Below are positions 27,132 through 28,776 of a stretch of 28,776 nucleotides of DNA, piece by piece; position 1 is the first letter of the stretch; every line of letters begins with the position of its first letter. Position numbers and translations under genes: made by a program. The DNA lies in IMG/VR virus record IMGVR_UViG_3300006802_000392, positions 1 to 28,776 of that record; one strand, 5' to 3'. Source of the stretch: a virus. The notes below the pieces were generated by a model that worked only from the letters and a program-made list of their open reading frames with translations, was not told the DNA's origin and did not search any database.

Positions 27132-28776
27132 TATTTTGGTGCGATTTTGAAACCAAGAGTGAATGCGATCTGAAGACGACGGGCGTATATAACTATGCAC
27201 GACACCCATCCACGCAAGTTATCTGTATGTCCTACGCTTATGACGACGGCCTTGTGCAGACATGGCGGCCGGGCGAATCTATGCCGCCAATCAAAAGCCA
27301 GATCCGCGCTCATAACGCGGCGTTTGAGCGGCTTATCTTTTGGCATGTCCTAAAGATGGAGATTCCACTTGAGCAATTTTATTGCACTGCTGCGCAGGCT
27401 CGGGCGAACTGCGCGCCTGGTAGTCTCGAGGATGTTGGCAGATTCGCCGGCACGGATATGCGTAAGGATCATCGCGGGGCTGCTTTGGTGCGGGCTTGTT
27501 GTATTCCTCCTTTTAGAGATGATCTCGTACCCGAACTGATCGAATACTGCGAACAAGACGTGCGCACCATGCGCGCCGCCAGCAAAGCCATGCGGGAGTT
27601 GACGCCAGAAGAACTGGAGGACTATCATGTTAACGAGCGCATCAATGATCGTGGCGTTCTTGTCGATCAGCGTCTATGCCGCGCGGCGGTCAAATATGCG
27701 GCTGACGAACTTCAAGAGATCGAAGCTACGGTTAAGACCATCACGAACGGTGAGATCACGACTGTCAGAAGCCCTCGAATGCGAGAATGGGTCTTTGAAC
27801 GTGTTGGATCAGAAGCGCGTAAACTTATGGAACGTGCCGATAAAGTCTCAATCGACAAGTCAGTTCGGGCCAACTTACTGGCCATAGACGATCCCGAAGA
27901 GGTGCCTCCCGATGTCAGAGAAGTCATACAATGCGCCGATGACCTATGGGCGTCTTCTGTTGCTAAGTTTAATCGCCTTGATAACCTTGCTTGTGCTGAT
28001 AGTCGTGTTCGAGGCGCTTTTGTCTTTGCCGGCGGATCAGCGACAGGACGCGCTTCCTCGTATGGCGCACAAGTCCACAACTTCACACGTAAGTGCGCCG
28101 ATGACCCCGAAGCCGTGCGACATTCAATGGTTCGAGGTCATGCCATTGTGCCTAAATACGGACACCGTGTCACGGACGTATTGCGCGGTATGCTACGGCC
28201 AGCCCTGATACCTGAAAAAGGTAAGCAGTTCGTCGTCGCTGACTGGAGCGCCATCGAAGGTCGGGTCAACCCGTGGCTGTCCGGCAGAGGTGAGGATAAG
28301 TTACAGGCGTTCCGTGACAGGCTTGACCCTTACATTGTCAACGCGGCGGCTACGTTTCACGTCAAATATGAACAGGTCGATAAGTCGCAGCGTCAGGTCG
28401 GTAAAGTTCAGGAGCTGGCGTGCGGATTCGGCGGCGGTGTCGGAGCGTTCGCTGCAATGGGCCGCGTCTATGGTTTGCATTTGCCTGAGCCTGAAGCGAA
28501 ACGCATGGTCGACGCTTGGCGTCAGGCTAACCCGTGGTCTGTGCCGTTCTGGTCTGATCTTGAGGTTGCTTACATTCGTGCACTGCGCAATCCAGGTAAG
28601 ATATTCGAAGCTGGTAAAATAAAATACTTGGCCGACAAACAACACCTTTGGTATGCTCTGCCTTCTGGCCGGGTGCTTTGTTACCCGAACGCCCGGTTCG
28701 AAGAAGATGGTTCGATCACCTATTCAAAGGCGTCTTGGAAGCCTGCGGCGGATGCTAAAGAGTGGCCTCGGGGTCG
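27128..28776 (+). CDS. DNA polymerase, family A with 3'-5' exonuclease (partial, runs off the right edge)
   Basis: ATG at 27128 overlaps the HNH stop, and the frame stays open to the edge (549 codons). Exonuclease motifs are FWCDFET (Asp6, Glu8), AHNAAFE (Asn63) and EYCEQDV (Tyr140, Asp144). The polymerase part shows motif A, VVADWSAIEGRV, with catalytic Asp372. Motif B is QRQVGKVQELACGFGGGVGA, with Arg422 and Lys426; Leu430 takes the place of Phe762 of E. coli Pol I, and Phe434 that of Tyr766. Motif C (HDE) lies beyond the window. It replicates the phage genome with the proteins of this operon. Leu at position 762 is one of the three known phage variants and affects speed and fidelity. No 5' nuclease domain is present in the visible part. 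Confidence 0.93.
   Translation, partial: MIFWCDFETKSECDLKTTGVYNYARHPSTQVICMSYAYDDGLVQTWRPGESMPPIKSQIRAHNAAFERLIFWHVLKMEIPLEQFYCTAAQARANCAPGSLEDVGRFAGTDMRKDHRGAALVRACCIPPFRDDLVPELIEYCEQDVRTMRAASKAMRELTPEELEDYHVNERINDRGVLVDQRLCRAAVKYAADELQEIEATVKTITNGEITTVRSPRMREWVFERVGSEARKLMERADKVSIDKSVRANLLAIDDPEEVPPDVREVIQCADDLWASSVAKFNRLDNLACADSRVRGAFVFAGGSATGRASSYGAQVHNFTRKCADDPEAVRHSMVRGHAIVPKYGHRVTDVLRGMLRPALIPEKGKQFVVADWSAIEGRVNPWLSGRGEDKLQAFRDRLDPYIVNAAATFHVKYEQVDKSQRQVGKVQELACGFGGGVGAFAAMGRVYGLHLPEPEAKRMVDAWRQANPWSVPFWSDLEVAYIRALRNPGKIFEAGKIKYLADKQHLWYALPSGRVLCYPNARFEEDGSITYSKASWKPAADAKEWPRG

Noticed and set aside
27627-27887. 86-residue + frame inside the polymerase gene
   Set aside because: Arg/Ser/Leu-rich frame fully inside the polymerase exonuclease/thumb coding region, without a ribosome site or domain. 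The polymerase frame is continuous here.
1-28776. tRNA genes, insertion sequences, CRISPR arrays, attachment sites
   Set aside because: I looked for cloverleaf-like clusters, transposase genes, regularly spaced repeats and integrase-linked repeats and saw none. A tRNAscan-SE and repeat search could still reveal a short one.

Overview
The window is one contiguous piece of a tailed double-stranded DNA phage of the short-tailed (podovirus) type, or a closely related prophage. It is almost completely coding, with most genes on the + strand in tightly packed, often overlapping units. The virion genes match the P22 head and tail-neck plan: portal, scaffold, P22-type coat protein, gp4-like tail accessory factor, gp10-like packaged-DNA stabilisation protein, and DNA ejection proteins. 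There is no tape-measure, sheath or tail-tube gene. A GH108-type endolysin, small membrane proteins and lipoproteins point to a Gram-negative host. Base usage and motifs would suit a proteobacterium, but the host cannot be read from the window. No integrase, repressor, tRNA, insertion sequence or CRISPR array is visible.

Layout. (1) 1-2662: end of a probable terminase gene, a 50-residue basic protein, the portal protein, and a DUF5856-like protein. (2) 2678-6838: a visibly AT-richer receptor-binding cassette placed between portal and scaffold. It holds a pectate-lyase-fold tailspike, a 91-residue companion, a 550-residue carbohydrate-binding-like fibre and a 128-residue unknown. (3) 6881-9877: scaffold, coat and two small beta-rich proteins, with hyperstable UNCG-loop hairpins after the coat gene and after the last beta-rich gene. 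(4) 9900-15965: gp4-like, gp10-like, fibre and neck proteins, plus a small four-cysteine protein and a GNAT-like protein. (5) 15968-20234: three ejection or internal proteins, the second with an embedded T4-type lysozyme domain. (6) 20231-21690: lysis cassette with a membrane protein, endolysin, overlapping lipoprotein, two more small membrane proteins and a second, spanin-like lipoprotein. (7) 23698 back to 21610 on the - strand: VRR-NUC nuclease, SNF2-type helicase, a small helical protein and a DUF6378-like protein. (8) 23760 to the end on the + strand: Cas4-like Fe-S nuclease, putative ssDNA-binding protein, a strong terminator, a DnaA-domain-IV protein, small proteins, an HNH endonuclease and a family A DNA polymerase cut by the window edge.

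How it works together. Regions 7 and 8 are a split DNA replication and recombination module transcribed divergently from a 61-bp gap at 23699-23759. Regions 1 to 6 are the late block: packaging, head, neck and adsorption, genome ejection and lysis. The two blocks meet tail to tail at 21610-21690, where coding sequences overlap. The most interesting points are the stand-alone DnaA DNA-binding domain fused to a second HTH, the Leu762-type polymerase, the crowded lysis cassette with an unlisted overlapping lipoprotein gene, the displaced tailspike cassette and the in-operon hairpins.
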